NCBI GenBank assembly: GCA_947450675.1
Contig: CANFWI010000013.1
Location: 1 to 59,780, forward strand
DNA: 59,780 bases
Source of the DNA: Comamonadaceae bacterium
Lineage (GTDB): Bacteria; Pseudomonadota; Gammaproteobacteria; Burkholderiales; Burkholderiaceae_C
Direction of reading: 5' to 3'
The notes below the pieces were generated by a model that saw only the letters and a program-made list of their open reading frames with translations, did not search any database and was not told the DNA's origin. Made by a program: the position numbers and the translations under genes. The stretch's first letter is position 1. Every line of letters begins with the position of its first letter. Below, piece by piece: positions 25,969 to 34,227 of this stretch.

Positions 25969-26790
25969 TCACCTTTTGACGACAATTTCAGTCAAACCGT
26001 GCTTATTGGCGGCAGCATTAAGTCGGCCGTCCCGCTTGATGCGTATTACAAAGCTGTCGAGTTGCTGAAGCCACGCATCATCATCTGGCTTGATGGCATA
26101 GGCGTATGGAATGACATGAAATGGTTTGGGGGGGGTCACCAGGCGAGCCCAATCGGCATTCTCAAGCAAGCGACGGCTATACGGGTAGTCAGTCATAAAG
26201 ACATCGACCCTGCCTGATTCAAGCTCCTGCTCACGCGTCAGGGGCGGGCGAATCACCACCAATCGTGCTTGCTTAAGTTCCGCCGCCATGACGGGCTCCA
26301 TGAAGGTGCCGGCTTGAACTGCAACCTGCACGCCATGTTTATCGATGTCGCCCCAGTCTTTGATGACACGACTATTGCGGGTGGTGACGCCGTAAATATC
26401 GCTTTGCATATAAGGCTGGGTAAATTTGAGCGCCTGTTGTCGCTGCGGTGTGACACCCACCGCGAACATGGCAACATCACAACGGTCTTTTGTCAAATCA
26501 TCCTTCAGACTGACAAATGAAGAGTCTACGTATTCCAGCTTGACACCAAAATCCTTGGCGAATGCCGCCGATAGATCGATGTCGATTCCAACCAGTTGTT
26601 GATTTCTTGGATTGCGCAAGCTGATGCCATAGTAGTCTGGCCAAATACAAACCCGCACAAGGCCCGATGCTTTGACCCGGTCCATAACGGGGCCTGCCGT
26701 GACCTCTGACGTTGCCAGAATGCCAACGCACGCAAGTAGGCAAACCACGCCACTTTGGAGCCGACCTAAGAGGCTGATTCTTGAGTGCAT
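25969..26790 (-). CDS. Family 3 extracellular solute-binding protein, probable signalling sensor
   Basis: This 273-residue protein has a signal peptide (hydrophobic 12-32, cleavage near TAGP) and a complete SBP_bac_3 fold: GLVRVCIWPDYYG, GIDIDLSAAFAKDFG, DLTKDRCDVAMFAVG and DYPYSRRLL. These proteins bind amino acids or similar small polar ligands. No permease or ATPase gene is near. It lies inside a signalling operon, 13 bases before the phosphatase start and just after the STAS gene, so it more likely presents a ligand to the periplasmic sensor domain than feeds a transporter. This is inference. Confidence 0.82.
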   Translation of the reverse strand: MHSRISLLGRLQSGVVCLLACVGILATSEVTAGPVMDRVKASGLVRVCIWPDYYGISLRNPRNQQLVGIDIDLSAAFAKDFGVKLEYVDSSFVSLKDDLTKDRCDVAMFAVGVTPQRQQALKFTQPYMQSDIYGVTTRNSRVIKDWGDIDKHGVQVAVQAGTFMEPVMAAELKQARLVVIRPPLTREQELESGRVDVFMTDYPYSRRLLENADWARLVTPPKPFHVIPYAYAIKPDDDAWLQQLDSFVIRIKRDGRLNAAANKHGLTEIVVKR

Positions 26791-26797
26791 GGCAACT

Positions 26798-27136
26798 TCA
26801 GGCGAAAGCCCTGACGGCCTCTTGTCTTGAGTCGTGAATGTTAAACACCCTGTGCATGCGCATTAACTCGAAGAGCGCTCGGACTGTTTTTGACAAGGCA
26901 CACAGTTTGAGATCGCCTCGCCGACTGTTGAGCAGGCGCAGGCAAGAGATCAGGGCACCCAGTCCGGAACTGTCAACAAACTTGACCCCTGACATGTCCA
27001 GCACGACGTGCTTTCGGTCGTGAATAAAGGATTGCACGGCGTCTTTGAATTCGTGCACGTTGCCCGCATCCAGATTGTCCTCACGAAATTCGATCACCAA
27101 AACATCGTCGCCTTCGATAATTACCTTGAGTTCCAT
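26798..27136 (-). CDS. STAS-domain anti-anti-sigma factor
   Basis: This 112-residue single STAS domain has the switch-serine motif VKFVDSSGLGALI. In partner-switch systems the serine is phosphorylated by an RsbW-like kinase and dephosphorylated by a SpoIIE/RsbU phosphatase. Both activities are predicted in the large protein two genes downstream. The start at 27136 is chosen because GGAG lies about 9 bases upstream; earlier in-frame starts read through non-conserved sequence. A 98-base gap separates it from the HPt gene. Confidence 0.88.
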   Translation of the reverse strand: MELKVIIEGDDVLVIEFREDNLDAGNVHEFKDAVQSFIHDRKHVVLDMSGVKFVDSSGLGALISCLRLLNSRRGDLKLCALSKTVRALFELMRMHRVFNIHDSRQEAVRAFA

Positions 27137-27234
27137 CACTTTTTTCTCCATTCTTGATAAACAGTTTAGATTTGGCACAACCAAATTAAACAGCTGGACT
27201 ATCAATAAAGTGTCTCCAGAATGTATCGTTAACC

Positions 27235-27564
27235 TCATCCGGCAGAAGGCGCTTCTTGAGCAGGTGTTTGTGCTAGTTTGATTTCCACCTGCACTTGAGC
27301 CAACGCCAGTGCCAATACCGTTCCAGCTGCTTTATGGCCGTTCGACAACAGCTCTGCCGCACGGGCGCACTGGCTCAGGTGTTCAAAGCCATAGCTCCCC
27401 GCCGCGCCGGAGAGGCGGTGAAGCTCTGCTTGAAGTTCATGGGGTGTTATTGCATCTGAGACTGCGCACCAGCGCACTGCCAATCCGGCCACAAAATGTT
27501 CTTGTAAGACCTTGAATTTGGCCAGTGACGCCGAGGATAGGCCCTCAGTTAGCTCAGATGCCAC
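27235..27564 (-). CDS. Histidine phosphotransfer (HPt) protein
   Basis: This protein of about 109 residues has the HPt helix motif LHRLSGAAGSYGFEHLSQCA, whose first His is the phospho-acceptor. The GTG start overlaps the stop of the preceding receiver gene by 11 bases, marking translational coupling. It would carry phosphate between the receivers of this operon, as in a His-Asp-His-Asp relay. The reading frame opens further upstream, but those codons overlap the receiver gene. Confidence 0.82.
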   Translation of the reverse strand: MASELTEGLSSASLAKFKVLQEHFVAGLAVRWCAVSDAITPHELQAELHRLSGAAGSYGFEHLSQCARAAELLSNGHKAAGTVLALALAQVQVEIKLAQTPAQEAPSAG

Positions 27565-27943
27565 GGGCGTAATCCCAATAAATACGGATGTCCTGCGGCA
27601 AAGTAACAGGGTCAAACGGCTTGACGATGACACCGGTGGCGCCGTATTGCAGCAACTCCTCGACTTCGTCTGGCATGGCTTTGGCAGTCATGAAAACCAC
27701 CGGCACAGCCACCATTTCGACGTGCTTGCGCAGTGCTGCAAGTGTCTCTGGGCCATTCAAGCCTGGCATCATCACATCGAGCAATACCAAGTCTGGTTTG
27801 AAGTTTGGTGCCTGCGCTAATGCTGTTCGACCGTCGGAGCACAAAAAAACCTCGTAGCCCCCTAGTGTGGCAAGACTGAATTCGATGATCATTCGGATGT
27901 CAGGATCATCTTCTACGCACATGACCCGACGCAGATCACTCAT
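27554..27943 (-). CDS. Single-domain response regulator
   Basis: This 129-residue CheY-like receiver has VEDDPD for metal binding, the phospho-acceptor Asp in LVLLDVMMPGLNG, and Lys in VIVKPFDP. No output domain is present, so it must act by protein contact or as a relay element. Its ATG lies inside the end of the kinase gene (8-base overlap) and its stop overlaps the HPt start. That arrangement supports a kinase-receiver-HPt relay. Confidence 0.88.
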   Translation of the reverse strand: MSDLRRVMCVEDDPDIRMIIEFSLATLGGYEVFLCSDGRTALAQAPNFKPDLVLLDVMMPGLNGPETLAALRKHVEMVAVPVVFMTAKAMPDEVEELLQYGATGVIVKPFDPVTLPQDIRIYWDYARGI

Positions 27944-29402
27944 GACTAGGGTTCTTTGCCAACATTGGCGCTGGCAAAGAAGAGTCAACAACAGGCAATT
28001 CGACAAGAAAAGTGGCGCCCTGGTCAGGCACCGAATCGACATCAACTCGCCCGTCCATACGCTCTACAAGCATGCGTGTGATGTAAAGGCCTAAACCGGT
28101 ACCACTCTGAGCGCGTCGATCCGAGGAATCAGCCTGAGAAAACTTTTCAAACAGGTGTGAACGGAACTGTGGATCAATGCCCGGCCCTCGGTCGCGCACC
28201 TTGACGCGAACCTGGTTTGGCGTCCATTCCAAGCTCACATTTATAGTGTCGCCTGTACTCGAATGCTTGATGGCGTTGGACAACAAGTTGGCCATGATTT
28301 GTAAAAACCGGTCAGCATCAACTTGCACTTGGGGGCTGCCTAGCTGGAGTTCGATGTCCAGCTTGACGCCTGACCGCTGAGCATAGCCCTGGTTGGCGGT
28401 CAGAGCCTCCTGAAGCAAGCCGTCAAGACAGGTCGTGCGAAGTTGAAGCACCATCTGGTTACCCTCGAGCTTGGTGATATCCAGAATGTCGTCAATGAGA
28501 CGGCTCAATCGCTCGCCATTGCGCTTTGCTATATCGGTCAACGGGATTGCCGCTTTTGGCAGTGGACCGGCGGCGCCAGATGCCAGCAGGCCAAGGGCAC
28601 CTAGCACCGACGTCAGAGGCGTACGCAACTCATGGCTGACGGTGGCTAAAAATTCGTCCTTCATGCGATCAATGTGACGTTGTTCTGTCAAGTCGCGAAT
28701 GACCAGCGTGTAGCGAACCCTTTGTTCTTCTGTCCACTGGCTCAACGCAAGCTCTGCCGGAAATTTTGTTCCATTCGATCGGGTCATTGACACTTCGCGC
28801 AGCGCAAGCAAATCAGCCAATGGTGTCTTCAAAACCGTCTCGCAGTGCTGTCCGTCAATGCGGTTAATTCCGTTGCCAAAAATGCTGATGGCAGCAAGGT
28901 TGCCTTCCTCAACAATCCCACTGCCATCCATGGTGATGACGGCATCTAGAAGGTTGTCGTGAATGTCGCGCTGTTGCTGCGCTAGTACCCCAAGACGCAA
29001 CTGGAGACCCAAGACTCGGGCGTAGTGAAGTAATTTAGCATTAAGAAGTTTTGGATTTATCGGGCGAACCAGATAGTCATCAGCGCCGTGCTGAAGGGCG
29101 TAAATAAAGTGTTCATCACCTTCTAAGGATGAGGTTGCGATCACCGGTAGCCAACGGTTCGTGATCAAGGCCCGCAGCTTTTGCGTCACCTCAAAGCCAT
29201 CAAGATCAGGCATCAGAAGGTCCAGAAAAATCAGATCAGGCGTCAGCTCAAGCACTTGCGCTATCGCTGCTGAGCCACTTTCAACGCCATGCACCTCGTG
29301 GCCAGACTGACTAAGCATGTCACAGATGTGCAGTCTAGACGCCTCGATGTCATCGACGACGAGAATTCGCAGTGCGCGCATAGCGGCAAGGGGACTTTGC
29401 AT
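27936..29402 (-). CDS. Receiver-PAS-histidine kinase protein
   Basis: This 488-residue soluble protein has an N-terminal receiver (VVDDIEASR, Asp in IFLDLLMPDLDG, with Arg-Pro where Lys-Pro is usual: LVRPINP), a PAS-like domain (about 150-240), HisKA with TVSHELRTPLTSVLG, and HATPase (NLLSNAIKHS, DRGPGI, GTGLGLYI). The receiver in front of the kinase lets another relay component control it. It is the first gene of a six-gene operon; about 500 bases of non-coding DNA lie upstream. No ribosome site is obvious; an ATG seven codons in is an alternative. Confidence 0.88.
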   Translation of the reverse strand: MQSPLAAMRALRILVVDDIEASRLHICDMLSQSGHEVHGVESGSAAIAQVLELTPDLIFLDLLMPDLDGFEVTQKLRALITNRWLPVIATSSLEGDEHFIYALQHGADDYLVRPINPKLLNAKLLHYARVLGLQLRLGVLAQQQRDIHDNLLDAVITMDGSGIVEEGNLAAISIFGNGINRIDGQHCETVLKTPLADLLALREVSMTRSNGTKFPAELALSQWTEEQRVRYTLVIRDLTEQRHIDRMKDEFLATVSHELRTPLTSVLGALGLLASGAAGPLPKAAIPLTDIAKRNGERLSRLIDDILDITKLEGNQMVLQLRTTCLDGLLQEALTANQGYAQRSGVKLDIELQLGSPQVQVDADRFLQIMANLLSNAIKHSSTGDTINVSLEWTPNQVRVKVRDRGPGIDPQFRSHLFEKFSQADSSDRRAQSGTGLGLYITRMLVERMDGRVDVDSVPDQGATFLVELPVVDSSLPAPMLAKNPSHE

Positions 29403-29839
29403 GAAGTGGATGGCTTGAGTTCTTGGCAGATATTCGAGTCAAAGCAGTTTAGCAAGCGGTTGACAAAGACTTAACAACTCTAAGTCGGCAAAGACCTGTA
29501 ATCCATGTCATCACACCAACGAAGCGCTTGACGTCAAATAATAAATCTCCAGAACTTAGCGCGCCTTCGACCAATCGTCTGCGCGCACGGCGGGGCAGGT
29601 TTGTCCGGTTTGGGTCAACGCGTCAATTTTCGCCGTTTAAGAGGGTTCTTGGCGCTAGATCGGATCCTTGAAATAGGGACCATACGACAGCCTGGCAACA
29701 CGGCGTCATCGACTCGTCAACCAACGTCGGCCCGCGTTTTATAGCTGAATTAAACATCACTCCACTGCACTAAAATATATTCCACGATGTATATTATGTT
29801 AAATAACTGAGGTCGGTAATCCAAACAAGGTGTCATTGC
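29403..29839. other. Long gap upstream of the signalling operon
   Basis: No convincing gene is seen. The part next to the kinase start (29403-29480) should hold the operon promoter on the minus strand. A strongly AT-rich tract at about 29755-29815 (ATATATT, TATATTATG) could be a curved or promoter region. Nothing else is recognised. Confidence 0.4.
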
Positions 29840-29890
29840 GAGCAAAGCGCGGCAATCCATGCCTGGGGCATGGACTGCCGCGCTTTGCTC
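29840..29890. repeat. Long hairpin-forming inverted repeat
   Basis: Two 24-base arms (29840-29863 and 29867-29890) pair with a single A-C mismatch around a 3-base loop. Left-arm start: GAGCAAAGCGCGGCAATCC. It lies directly after the phosphotransferase stop. No T-run follows on the minus strand, so it is not a textbook terminator. The CATTGCGAG...GCAATCC style resembles dispersed palindromic elements seen in many proteobacterial genomes. Confidence 0.75.
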
Positions 29891-29908
29891 ATAGAGACGG
29901 AAATCAGG

Positions 29909-30976
29909 TCAACGGGCCTTGATCGCTTCAACCTGTTCCCAAGCGATGTCTGCCACACGCATATAGCGCTCGCCCATGGCTTGCGCATCAGCACTCGTCG
30001 CAGTGCCGCGCTTCACGCGGCCCCGAATACCATGCAGAATCGCGGCAAAACGAAACATGTTAAAAGCGATGTAAAAATCGAGATCGGGAATTCCAGCACG
30101 ACCGGTGCGTGTGCAATACGCCGCCACATACGCTGCTTCGTCTTGCAGTCCTTGGGCCTTCAGATCCAGACCCCGGATACCGCCTAGGATGTCCGGCGGC
30201 ATGCGGTACATCATGGCGTTGTAAGCAAAGTCAGCCAAGGGGTGGCCGAGTGTGGACAACTCCCAGTCAAGTACTGCCAACACCCGCGGCTCAGTCGGAT
30301 GAAAAATCATGTTGTCTGCACGAAAATCACCATGGGTGATGGCGGTTTCATCAGCCGCTGGAATATGCGCAGGCAACCAAGCCACCAATTCGTCCATCGC
30401 CGGATGCCGACCCGCGAGTTCATCGTCCAGATACTGCTGCGACCAACGCGCAATCTGCCTCGACACATAGCCACCGCTGCGGCCAAAGTCGGCAAGACCG
30501 ATAGCGTCGGGTGAAATGGAGTGCAGCTTGGCCAGCGTGGCGTTCATCGCATCTAAATAAGCGGCACGCTGTGGGTGGGCAACGTCCACAAAACTGGCGT
30601 CCCAAAAAATTCGACCCTCCACCATGTCCATGACGAAAAACCAACTGCCCAGCACCAAGTCGTCAGTGCACAAGCCATGGATTTTGGGGACCGGGAAATC
30701 AAGCGTTCCTAGAGCCGCCATCACCCTCGCCTCACGCTCCACGGCGTGCGCGCCTTTGAGCAAGACACCCGGCGGTTTTCTACGCAAAACATAGGAATGT
30801 TGGGGCGTGCGAAGCCGGTAAGTCGGGTTTGATTGGCCACCTTTGAACTGGTCAACCACCAACGGGCCTTCAAAGCCGGTCACGTTTTCCACCATCCAGC
30901 GAGTCAACGCGACTTCGTCTATCCGATGTTGCTCTCGGACAGGCATGGTGTCGGTGAAATCAGCGGGGGTGGTCAT
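29909..30976 (-). CDS. Aminoglycoside-phosphotransferase-fold kinase (LvaA/ACAD10-11 kinase-like)
   Basis: This 355-residue APH-fold protein has GGQSNPTYRL as the nucleotide loop, VLRRKPPG with the ATP lysine, the catalytic loop HGDFRADNMIF and the metal site VLDWELS. This branch pairs with acyl-CoA dehydrogenases: in Pseudomonas LvaA and in the animal ACAD10/11 proteins the kinase phosphorylates 4-hydroxyacyl-CoA. The gene overlaps the dehydrogenase stop by four bases, supporting that pairing. Antibiotic modification is unlikely. Substrate chain length is unknown. Confidence 0.85.
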   Translation of the reverse strand: MTTPADFTDTMPVREQHRIDEVALTRWMVENVTGFEGPLVVDQFKGGQSNPTYRLRTPQHSYVLRRKPPGVLLKGAHAVEREARVMAALGTLDFPVPKIHGLCTDDLVLGSWFFVMDMVEGRIFWDASFVDVAHPQRAAYLDAMNATLAKLHSISPDAIGLADFGRSGGYVSRQIARWSQQYLDDELAGRHPAMDELVAWLPAHIPAADETAITHGDFRADNMIFHPTEPRVLAVLDWELSTLGHPLADFAYNAMMYRMPPDILGGIRGLDLKAQGLQDEAAYVAAYCTRTGRAGIPDLDFYIAFNMFRFAAILHGIRGRVKRGTATSADAQAMGERYMRVADIAWEQVEAIKAR

Positions 30977-32163
30977 GCATTCACCTTAGACAATACGTCG
31001 CGTTTGATTTTCTTGGCGAGTGACCATTTGTGGACTTCAGTCGGGCCGTCGTAGATTCGGAAGGCGCGGATTTCGCGGAAGACTTGCTCGACGATGCTGT
31101 CACGCAAAACACCACTGCCGCCCATGACCTGAACGCAGCGGTCGGCCACTCGAAACAAGGCATCCGACACGGCTACTTTGGCCATTGAGCTTTCGGTGGT
31201 GGCTTGAGATCCGCCATCTAAAACGCCGGCGCACCAATCAATCATCAAAGCCGATTGCTGCAGGTCAATCAAATTGTCGGCCAGCATGAAACCGACGCCT
31301 TCATGGTCGACCAACAGCTTGCCAAAAGCTTTGCGCGTGGTCGCATATTTCACAGCGATTTCATGCGCACGCGTGGCCGCACCGTGCCAGCGCATGCAAT
31401 GCGACAAGCGAGCTGGTGAAAGCCGAATTTGGGCGTAACGAAATCCTTCGTGAGCTGCACCCAGCACCTGACTGTCGGGCACCCGGAGTTGATCCAAAAT
31501 AAGCAGCGCATGACCGCCCGGCATGGAGCTGTCCATCGTGTCGAGAATGCGCTCAATGCGCACCGCCGGATTCGGCAAGTCAATCAAAAACATGGTCGCT
31601 TGCGCTTTGTCACCACTGCCAGTGCGCGCCATCACAATGCCGACAGAAGCGCCCTTCACACCGGTGATGAACATTTTCCGGCCGTTGATCACCCAATCAG
31701 GGCCGTCTTGCACGGCCGTGGTTTGCAACATGGAAGGGTCAGACCCTGCCCCGCCCTCGGACGCTGGTTCCGTCATGAAAAAAGCTGAACGTGCCTCACC
31801 ACGAATCAACGGTTCCAGAAAATGTTGTTTTTGTTGCGTGGTGGCTATCTTGCCCAACAAGAACATATTGCCTTCGTCTGGGGCCATCGTGTTGACTGCC
31901 ACCGGTCCCAGTGGGGACAAGCCGGAACGCTTCAACACGGCGGCGGTTTCAAGTTGGGTCAGGTGGCTGCCATCGGGCAAGATGTGCGGGGTCATTAAAC
32001 CGGCAGCGCGGGCTTTGGTGCGGAGCTCTAAGACCAACTCCTCGCTGGGGCCGTGCGGTGTGCAACGAGGATCACCTTCATAAGGGATAACGGTGTCACG
32101 CACAAAGGCTTCAACTCGGTCAGCCAAAATGCGGCTGCGTTCAGTGGGACTGGGCGTGTGCAT
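30973..32163 (-). CDS. Acyl-CoA dehydrogenase family protein (LvaC/ACAD11-like)
   Basis: This protein of about 396 residues has the acyl-CoA dehydrogenase folds in order: N-terminal helices, the FAD-binding beta domain (FFMTEPASEGGAGSDPS split by the usual loop, VINGRKMFITG) and the C-terminal helices ending YDGPTEVHKWSLAKKI. It most resembles the ACAD10/11 branch, which acts on phosphorylated 4-hydroxyacyl-CoA rather than plain beta-oxidation intermediates. ATG 32163 is chosen because AGGAGA precedes it; the longer frame lacks a site. It is coupled to the kinase gene downstream. Confidence 0.87.
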   Translation of the reverse strand: MHTPSPTERSRILADRVEAFVRDTVIPYEGDPRCTPHGPSEELVLELRTKARAAGLMTPHILPDGSHLTQLETAAVLKRSGLSPLGPVAVNTMAPDEGNMFLLGKIATTQQKQHFLEPLIRGEARSAFFMTEPASEGGAGSDPSMLQTTAVQDGPDWVINGRKMFITGVKGASVGIVMARTGSGDKAQATMFLIDLPNPAVRIERILDTMDSSMPGGHALLILDQLRVPDSQVLGAAHEGFRYAQIRLSPARLSHCMRWHGAATRAHEIAVKYATTRKAFGKLLVDHEGVGFMLADNLIDLQQSALMIDWCAGVLDGGSQATTESSMAKVAVSDALFRVADRCVQVMGGSGVLRDSIVEQVFREIRAFRIYDGPTEVHKWSLAKKIKRDVLSKVNA

Positions 32164-32206
32164 GGTGTCTCCTGGAAAGATCATGGTGTGAAGCGGGATT
32201 TGTCGA

Positions 32207-32956
32207 TCAAAGACTGCTGACGAGATGACCGCCGTCGACGGCAAGCACAGCGCCGGTCATGTAGCGAGAAGCATCAGACGCCAATAAAAGCATGGGGCCG
32301 TCAAGATCTGACAGCTGCCCGAGCCGGCGCTGTGGAATGCGTTTGATCAAGGCCTTGCCAGCATCCGTCAGCCAAAATTCTTGATTCAGCTCGGTCTCCA
32401 CATAGCCGGGGGCAATCGCGTTGACGCGTATGCCGTAGCGCGCCCATTCCAGCGCGAGGGACTTGGTGAGTTGAATCACCCCCGCCTTGGACACCGCATA
32501 GGAGACCACCCCGCCCGCTTGCCTGAGGCCCAAAATCGAGGCCACATTGACGATACAAGCGCCGCCCCGTTCGCGCATGCCCGGCGCCAAAGCTTGGGCC
32601 ACAAAAAACATGGCTTTCAGGTTGGTGTCCAGCACCGTATCCCAGTCATTCTCTGTGTGCGTGAGCGCAGCGCCTTCACGGACAACGCCAGCGTTGTTGA
32701 TCAGAATGTTCACGGGGCCTGCTGCATTGGCAAGACCAGCGCGTGACGCACTGTCGTTGACATCGAGGGCGATGCTGGTGACTGAATGCCCGTGCGAACG
32801 CACTTTTTCAGCGACCGCCTCAAGCGCCTCCACCCGCCTCGCCACCAGCACCAAGTCGGCACCCTGGCTGGCCAGCAACTGTGCAAAATGCGCACCCAAG
32901 CCGCTGGATGCGCCAGTGACCAGCGCACGCTTACCAAGAAGTGAAGTTGAACTCAT
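32207..32956 (-). CDS. Short-chain dehydrogenase/reductase (FabG/LvaD-like)
   Basis: This 249-residue classical SDR has NAD(P) motif TGASSGLG, NNAG at about residue 89, catalytic Ser in NVASILG, YAVSK and a C-terminal AVDGGHLVSSL. It is first in a three-gene unit with the dehydrogenase and the kinase. In levulinate catabolism the equivalent (LvaD) reduces 4-oxoacyl-CoA to 4-hydroxyacyl-CoA, which would supply the kinase substrate here. That role is inferred from gene order; a 3-oxoacyl reductase is the alternative. Confidence 0.85.
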   Translation of the reverse strand: MSSTSLLGKRALVTGASSGLGAHFAQLLASQGADLVLVARRVEALEAVAEKVRSHGHSVTSIALDVNDSASRAGLANAAGPVNILINNAGVVREGAALTHTENDWDTVLDTNLKAMFFVAQALAPGMRERGGACIVNVASILGLRQAGGVVSYAVSKAGVIQLTKSLALEWARYGIRVNAIAPGYVETELNQEFWLTDAGKALIKRIPQRRLGQLSDLDGPMLLLASDASRYMTGAVLAVDGGHLVSSL

Positions 32957-33047
32957 AGAGCGACCTGGTCAAAATTTGATAACCGGATTGTAGGACGATT
33001 TCAATGACAAAGTCTACCGATGTTGTTGGTGGACAATAAAGGCCAAG

Positions 33048-33746
33048 ATGCCATCAACCACTGCGACTAACAAAACACTGAGCGCTACAGCCGCGCCCCG
33101 ACCCACCCAGACCCGAGAAACTGTGAGTGCGTCTGACGCGGTCTTTTTTGGCATTGTCAATGGCTTGGAATTACAAAAATTTGTCCCGGCGCAGCGGCTT
33201 GTGGAGCTGGACTTGGCGGAGCAGTTTGGCGTCGGTCGGAACTCGGTACGCGAAGCCTTGCAGCGTTTGGCGGCAGAAGGCATCGTGGTCTTGCACCGCC
33301 ACAGGGGTGCGGCGATCCGTTCGCTGTCGATGCAGGAAACCTTGGACGTGCTGGAAGTCGCCGAACGGATGACGGGCTTGTTGGCGCGTGCGGCTGCTCG
33401 GGGCGCGGCAGCCTCGGGGTTGAAAGCCATCTTGATCGACAGCCTGAAAGCCTTGAAGGCGGCTGATGCCATCAGCGACGCTGCGGCCTTCACCAGTGCA
33501 AGGCGGCGCTTTTACCGCTGCTTGCTGGACATGGGGGGTAACCGTGAGCTTCAGCGCCTGTTCCCAACGATTCAGATGCCGATCGTTTATGCACAACACC
33601 GACTTCCCGCACTGCAAAAGCTGCGCCTGCGGGACTACACAAAAATCGCAACCTCTGTTCGGGCCGGCCGCGAAGAAGACGCTGAGAGCGCCGGCGCAGC
33701 GCACGTCCAACACGTCAGGCAAGAAATAGTCTCACGTGCCAACTGA
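33048..33746 (+). CDS. GntR-family transcriptional regulator (FCD subfamily)
   Basis: This 232-residue protein has a winged helix at about 30-95 (LVELDLAEQFGVGRNSVREALQRL split over two helices, then GIVVLHRHRGAAIRS) and an all-helical FCD ligand domain (about 100-215). It is divergent from the SDR-dehydrogenase-kinase unit across 91 bases and is the likely regulator of that unit. A short dyad, TTGT-N6-ACAA at 33023-33036, just before its start is a possible operator. The ligand is probably an acyl-CoA or organic acid (inference). Confidence 0.87.
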   Translation: MPSTTATNKTLSATAAPRPTQTRETVSASDAVFFGIVNGLELQKFVPAQRLVELDLAEQFGVGRNSVREALQRLAAEGIVVLHRHRGAAIRSLSMQETLDVLEVAERMTGLLARAAARGAAASGLKAILIDSLKALKAADAISDAAAFTSARRRFYRCLLDMGGNRELQRLFPTIQMPIVYAQHRLPALQKLRLRDYTKIATSVRAGREEDAESAGAAHVQHVRQEIVSRAN

Positions 33747-33759
33747 GCCGTAGGGCAAT

Positions 33760-34227
33760 TTAAGTGGGTGTTTCTTCCTTGCCTCGAACCACCAACACGG
33801 GCACGGGTGCATAACGAATGATTTGCTCTGCATCGCTGCCGAGCAGGACCCGACCAAGCCCACGCCGTCCGTGTGAACCCAGCACGATCAAATCCGCATG
33901 GCTGATGAGTGCGTGTTCAGCCACATGCTCACAAATACGGCCAGGTCCTTCTGCAATCAACACGCATTCAAGTGGCAGGCCGTGTGCCAGCACCTTTTCA
34001 CCGGCTGTCGCCAGCAGACTCTCTCCAGCGGCACGCATGCGTGGAAGATGCTGTTGCACGTAGTCGATCCCTGTTTCGAAATCCGTCATGTGACTGAGGG
34101 CGTCGATCACATGCAGCAGGGTGATCTTGGCGCCGCTGAAAAGGGCCAATCGAATGGCTTCATCCAGCGCCTTGTCAGAGGTCGGACTGCCATCGACGGG
34201 AACGAGGATGTGACGGAAACGGCTCAT
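33760..34227 (-). CDS. Universal stress protein (ATP-binding type)
   Basis: This 155-residue UspA domain starts ILVPVDGSPTSDKAL and has the ATP loop GSHGRRGLGRVLLGS (G-2x-G-9x-G-S) followed by PVPVLVV. Its start overlaps the stop of the Pat-like gene by four bases, so it is translated with it. In mycobacteria a Pat acetyltransferase is known to acetylate a universal stress protein, so the pairing may reflect enzyme and target; this is inference. It converges with gntR, 13 bases apart. Confidence 0.9.
   Translation of the reverse strand: MSRFRHILVPVDGSPTSDKALDEAIRLALFSGAKITLLHVIDALSHMTDFETGIDYVQQHLPRMRAAGESLLATAGEKVLAHGLPLECVLIAEGPGRICEHVAEHALISHADLIVLGSHGRRGLGRVLLGSDAEQIIRYAPVPVLVVRGKEETPT

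Noticed and set aside
29840..29890. Textbook Rho-independent terminator
   Set aside because: The stem is strong, but no U-run follows on the transcribed strand; reported as a repeat instead.
29909..30976. Aminoglycoside resistance gene
   Set aside because: The fold is shared, but the coupling to an ACAD11-type dehydrogenase and the sequence style point to an acyl-CoA kinase.
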